8,618 nt of DNA from Dehalococcoidia bacterium (GTDB lineage: Bacteria; Chloroflexota; Dehalococcoidia; JACVQG01; JAHKAY01): positions 1-8,618 of the forward strand of contig JASLXN010000052.1 in assembly GCA_030740315.1 (NCBI GenBank), in the 5' to 3' direction. The notes below the pieces were generated by a model. The model was not told the DNA's origin, searched no databases, and was given only the letters and a program-made list of their open reading frames with translations. The stretch's first letter is position 1, and the number at the start of each line of letters is the position of its first letter. Below, piece after piece: positions 6,555 through 8,618 of this stretch. A program made the position numbers and the translations under genes.

Positions 6555-6575
6555 TAGACCTCAGAGCCATATCGT

Positions 6576-6582
6576 AAGAGGA
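6576..6582 (+). promoter_or_regulatory. Ribosome binding site of the MIP18-like gene
   Basis: AAGAGGA lies 5 nt before ATG 6588. No convincing promoter is seen in the 33 nt between genes, so the gene is probably read from an upstream transcript. Confidence 0.6.
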
Positions 6583-6587
6583 ATAAC

Positions 6588-6893
6588 ATGGTCACACAAG
6601 AGCAGGTGCTGGAATCCCTCAAGAACTGCTACGACCCCGAAATCCCCCTGAGCATCGTGGACCTGGGTCTAGTTTACGAGGTACGGGTGGACGGCGCCAG
6701 CGTGTATGTAAAGATGACCCTATCCTCCCCCGGCTGCCCCCTGCACGGCACCATCTCCCAGTCCGTGAAGCAGGAGGTGGAGAAGCTGGATGAGGTGGAG
6801 CGGGCGGAGGTGGAGGTGGTGTGGCAGCCGCCCTGGACACCGGACCGTATGTCCCCCGAGGCCCGGCGAAAGCTGGGCTGGGGCGGTAAGTAG
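6588..6893 (+). CDS. MIP18 family (DUF59) metal-sulfur cluster assembly protein
   Basis: This 101-residue protein is a complete MIP18/DUF59 domain: DPEIP (16-20), DLGLVY (25-30), TLSSPGCP (44-51) with the conserved C50, and the closing PPWTPDRM (81-88). Relatives are SufT, PaaD and the eukaryotic CIA protein MIP18, which take part in iron-sulfur cluster maturation or insertion in the cytosol; the exact client protein is unknown here. There is no suf, isc or phenylacetate gene in the window, so PaaD or SufT cannot be chosen. It has its own ribosome binding site and is last in the rightward gene series, ending 32 nt before the convergent minus-strand genes. Confidence 0.9.
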   Translation: MVTQEQVLESLKNCYDPEIPLSIVDLGLVYEVRVDGASVYVKMTLSSPGCPLHGTISQSVKQEVEKLDEVERAEVEVVWQPPWTPDRMSPEARRKLGWGGK

Positions 6894-6900
6894 TATCCCC

Positions 6901-6929
6901 CTGAGACCGCCCGCGCAGGCGGATATCAG
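6901..6929. terminator. Stem-loop between convergent genes, terminator-like
   Basis: CCGCC (6907-6911) and GGCGG (6918-6922) form a 5-bp GC stem with a 6-nt loop, flanked by CTGA (6901-6904) and TCAG (6926-6929), which can pair further out. It sits where the two strands' genes meet, overlapping the stop of the small minus-strand gene. No T run follows on either strand, so it is not a classic intrinsic terminator. Confidence 0.35.
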
Positions 6930-7150
6930 TTGGGCCGGAGCACGCTGAGAAGGTATCCGAACGCTATGGCCACCGCCATCAGCACCAGTAGGGCCGTCAC
7001 CAGCACACGGCGCAGCCGCCTCCCCAGACCCCGGCCCACATCGGGGTTATGGGGATGGGTCTCCCACTCGTCAACGGACATATACCGCTGGCAGAACACG
7101 CAGTAGCGTAGGCTGCTGGGGCGTTCCCGCTCTTCCTCTCGCCTGGGCAT
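6926..7150 (-). CDS. Small membrane-anchored protein with zinc-knuckle-like motif
   Basis: This 74-residue protein is not assigned to a known family. It has a charged N-terminus, then C17-x2-C20 and H32-x-H34 within YCVFCQRYMSVDEWETHPHNP, a plausible zinc-binding knuckle. A basic stretch (R40-R48) precedes one hydrophobic segment (about 49-71) and a short tail. By the positive-inside rule the zinc part would face the cytoplasm. It starts at ATG 7150, two nt after the stop of the NnrS-like gene and without a visible ribosome binding site, so it is probably translated by coupling to it. The Cys/His arrangement, the single helix and the tight linkage argue for a real gene and perhaps a partner of the upstream membrane protein, which is inference. 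Confidence 0.7.
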   Translation of the reverse strand: MPRREEERERPSSLRYCVFCQRYMSVDEWETHPHNPDVGRGLGRRLRRVLVTALLVLMAVAIAFGYLLSVLRPN

Positions 7151-7152
7151 GG

Positions 7153-8319
7153 CTAAACTACTTTATCCACAACTTGCTCCTGTGAGGCGAACAGAGCCCT
7201 CACCATCATCACGGTGAAGGCCACGATGGCCAGCAGCACCACCAGCCCCGATACCCCCACCACTGCCCCTACCCTCACCCCGGCCTCCTCCAGCCCGTAG
7301 CCCCCCACCCGCAGCAGGTTGCCCAGGGTCAGCAGGACCAGGGGGTAGTAGCTGAGCCGGGCCACCACAACCCCCCTTCCCAGCAGGGCCGGGGCGATAA
7401 CCGGGGCATGGGCCATTATCATGGTGAATACGAAACCCACGGCGATGCTGTGCGTGGAGGCGTCAAACAGGGGGCGGTCCTGTCCGACTACCGCCAGCAC
7501 TACTATCAGTGCCAGTCCCAGCATCAGCCACAGGTAGGCCACCACCAGGTGTCTTCCTAGATAGCGTGATAGCCCCACGGATAACTCGCCCCTCATCAGG
7601 GGTCTCTCCGCCCAGAAAAGGGGCACCACCAGCGCCGCCACCAGCAAGGCCCATAGTGCGAACGCCGAATCAGGCACAGCGGCAGGGAACTTCAGGTCCA
7701 GCAGCAGCAGTGCTGAGGCCAGCACCGCCAAGCCCAGCCCCCAGCGGGCGCGGGCATGCACCGCCGTGGCCAGGAAGCGGCTCAGCTCTATGCGTTCCCC
7801 CAGGATGGTGAACACCGGGAAGCTCAGCATGAGCAGGGTGAGGGACAAGTTGCCCACGGCCGGCCGGTCAACGGTGACAAGGGCTGTGATAAGCAGGAGC
7901 AGCCCGCCCAGCATCATAAACCGCATGGGCAACGGCTGGGCGCTGTAGCGCCCCACCGCCCACAGAAGGTAGACGTAAACGGTTAGCCCCATCGCCAGCA
8001 CCACACTGCCCACGATGTTGACGGCCTGGAGGGACCAGAGCAGGCCCGCTATTTTGAGCACCGCCCCCAATGCCACCAGAGGGGGCATGTAGTGCACGCT
8101 GCGATTGAGCTTGAAGGGCAGGGCACCTATGTAGCGCTCGACGACGATGAGCACTGCTAGGAACCCGAAAACCATGATTTCGCCGTGGTACGGCAGGAGG
8201 TTTGGCAGGAAGGGCTGCGAGGTGACGTCGCCGAAGAACAGCAGCCGCACCACGCCAATCACCATCCCCAGCAACATGAAGAGCACCGCTAGGGGGGCCA
8301 CCAGTAGCTGAGGCCTCAT
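7153..8319 (-). CDS. Polytopic membrane protein, NnrS-like
   Basis: This 388-residue protein is almost entirely hydrophobic, with roughly 11-12 membrane segments. Conserved-looking histidines lie in YHGEIMVFGF (H45) and in DASTHSIAVGFVFTMIMAHAP (H290, H304), a pattern reminiscent of NnrS proteins and of heme-copper oxidase subunit I helices, where such histidines bind heme or metal. NnrS proteins are heme- and copper-containing membrane proteins linked to nitric-oxide stress. The resemblance is by eye and moderate, so the name is provisional; an unassigned 12-helix protein is the alternative. I chose ATG 8319 because GGAGGTGG (8329-8322) precedes it; the in-frame GTG 8349 would put ten polar residues before helix 1 and lies at the likely transcription start. 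It is followed 2 nt later by the small zinc-knuckle protein. Confidence 0.65.
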   Translation of the reverse strand: MRPQLLVAPLAVLFMLLGMVIGVVRLLFFGDVTSQPFLPNLLPYHGEIMVFGFLAVLIVVERYIGALPFKLNRSVHYMPPLVALGAVLKIAGLLWSLQAVNIVGSVVLAMGLTVYVYLLWAVGRYSAQPLPMRFMMLGGLLLLITALVTVDRPAVGNLSLTLLMLSFPVFTILGERIELSRFLATAVHARARWGLGLAVLASALLLLDLKFPAAVPDSAFALWALLVAALVVPLFWAERPLMRGELSVGLSRYLGRHLVVAYLWLMLGLALIVVLAVVGQDRPLFDASTHSIAVGFVFTMIMAHAPVIAPALLGRGVVVARLSYYPLVLLTLGNLLRVGGYGLEEAGVRVGAVVGVSGLVVLLAIVAFTVMMVRALFASQEQVVDKVV

Positions 8320-8321
8320 TT

Positions 8322-8329
8322 CCACCTCC
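8322..8329 (-). promoter_or_regulatory. Ribosome binding site that fixes the NnrS-like gene start
   Basis: On the minus strand GGAGGTGG precedes ATG 8319 with a 5-nt gap from the GGAGG core. This supports ATG 8319 over GTG 8349. Confidence 0.75.
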
Positions 8330-8352
8330 GGCCCGGAGACTACAGACACCCA

Positions 8353-8361
8353 ATTCTACCA
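8353..8361 (-). promoter_or_regulatory. Possible extended -10 promoter of the NnrS-like gene
   Basis: Read on the minus strand, TGGTAGAAT (8361 to 8353) fits an extended -10 element (TGn plus TAGAAT, one base from consensus), with no good -35. The predicted start near 8346 gives a leader of about 27 nt to ATG 8319. The same TAGAAT hexamer is used by the predicted pdxS promoter. Confidence 0.4.
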
Positions 8362-8397
8362 CAGGGCTGCCATTTGCTATTGGGATACCTGAGATAT

Positions 8398-8452
8398 GCC
8401 AGGGGGATGCCTGGCCCGAAAGGCGAAGCACTATCGGCGGGGGCGCACCCCC
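8398..8452 (-). other. Two adjacent GC-rich inverted repeats downstream of the cyclophilin gene
   Basis: GGGGG (8439-8443) with CCCCC (8448-8452) around a 4-nt loop, and GCCAGG (8398-8403) with CCTGGC (8410-8415) around a 6-nt loop, lie in the 174-bp gap between the cyclophilin stop and the NnrS-like gene. In the direction of both genes they would form hairpins in the cyclophilin 3' region. Neither has a following U run, so they may be Rho-dependent or processing ends, or an operator. Confidence 0.4.
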
Positions 8453-8493
8453 TCCAGATACCATCTTCGGGCGGGTAGGTTGGTGGAGAGGGG

Positions 8494-8618
8494 CTATTTC
8501 TCGGTGATAGTCACGCCAACTATATGGACATCCACCGTGGGGGAGGACATCTCCCCTGCGGGGCTCGCTGTCACGGGCACATTGCCTACCTTATCCACTA
8601 CATCCATGCCCCCGGTCA
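8494..8618 (-). CDS. Cyclophilin-type peptidyl-prolyl cis-trans isomerase, C-terminal end only
   Basis: The frame is open from the window edge to the stop at 8494-8496 and encodes 40 residues. GMDVVDKVGNVPVT matches the strongly conserved cyclophilin segment after the catalytic core, and the closing VDVHIVGVTITE matches the last beta strand of the fold. The enzyme speeds proline isomerisation in protein folding. The N-terminal part, with the catalytic arginine and any signal peptide, is outside the window, so the compartment cannot be judged. Confidence 0.8.
   Translation of the reverse strand, partial: TGGMDVVDKVGNVPVTASPAGEMSSPTVDVHIVGVTITEK

Noticed and set aside
7868..8464. 198-codon minus-strand reading frame overlapping the NnrS-like gene
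   Set aside because: It is low-complexity in Gly/Ala/Pro/Arg, typical of a shadow frame in GC-rich DNA, and lies mostly over a better-supported membrane protein gene.
1..8618. CRISPR array, insertion sequence or phage module
   Set aside because: No regularly spaced direct repeats, transposase or integrase motifs, or terminal inverted repeats are seen; nearly all DNA is taken up by ordinary genes.

Overview
The window is about 8.6 kb of gene-dense, fairly GC-rich bacterial DNA. It holds the end of one gene, one tRNA, eight further protein genes (one damaged or remodelled at its 5' end), and the tail of a tenth gene at the right edge. No transposase, phage gene, CRISPR array or large repeat was seen. 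The gene set (deoxyxylulose-independent vitamin B6 synthase PdxS/PdxT, a Ycf45/SpoIIIAA-like ATPase, a carboxymuconolactone decarboxylase-like protein, an MCT/OFA-like MFS carrier, an NTF2-fold protein, a MIP18-type Fe-S protein) together with frequent ATA isoleucine codons suggests a Chloroflexota bacterium, perhaps Dehalococcoidia. This is inference from gene content, not a phylogenetic result.

Layout. Positions 1-956 (+) carry the central and C-terminal part of a thiamine-diphosphate enzyme of the acetolactate synthase type. A spacer of about 120 bp holds a good sigma70-type promoter that leads directly into tRNA-Met(CAT) at 1078-1149. A two-gene unit follows: a CMD-like protein (1313-1882) and an MFS carrier (1895-3136). 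A second good promoter at 3171-3199 precedes pdxS (3231-4112), pdxT (4118-4699) and an AAA-type ATPase (4696-6093), packed with gaps of 5 and -4 nt. An NTF2/SnoaL-like gene (6171-6554) with a detached out-of-frame N-terminal coil (6103-6170) and a MIP18/DUF59 gene (6588-6893) continue on the same strand and may share the transcript.

On the minus strand, converging on the others at about 6900-6926, a polytopic NnrS-like membrane protein (8319-7153) and a small protein with a zinc-knuckle-like motif and one membrane segment (7150-6926) form a tight pair. The right edge holds the C-terminal 40 residues of a cyclophilin-type peptidyl-prolyl isomerase, also on the minus strand.

How the genes work together. 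PdxS and PdxT are the two halves of pyridoxal 5'-phosphate synthase and are complete with all catalytic residues visible. The ATPase is translationally coupled to pdxT. The other genes look like ordinary housekeeping or accessory metabolism, with no evident common pathway. I found no convincing new defence or mobile system. The points most worth a second look are the broken start of the NTF2-like gene, the pdxT-ATPase overlap, the minus-strand membrane/zinc-knuckle pair, and the dyad inside the tRNA promoter.
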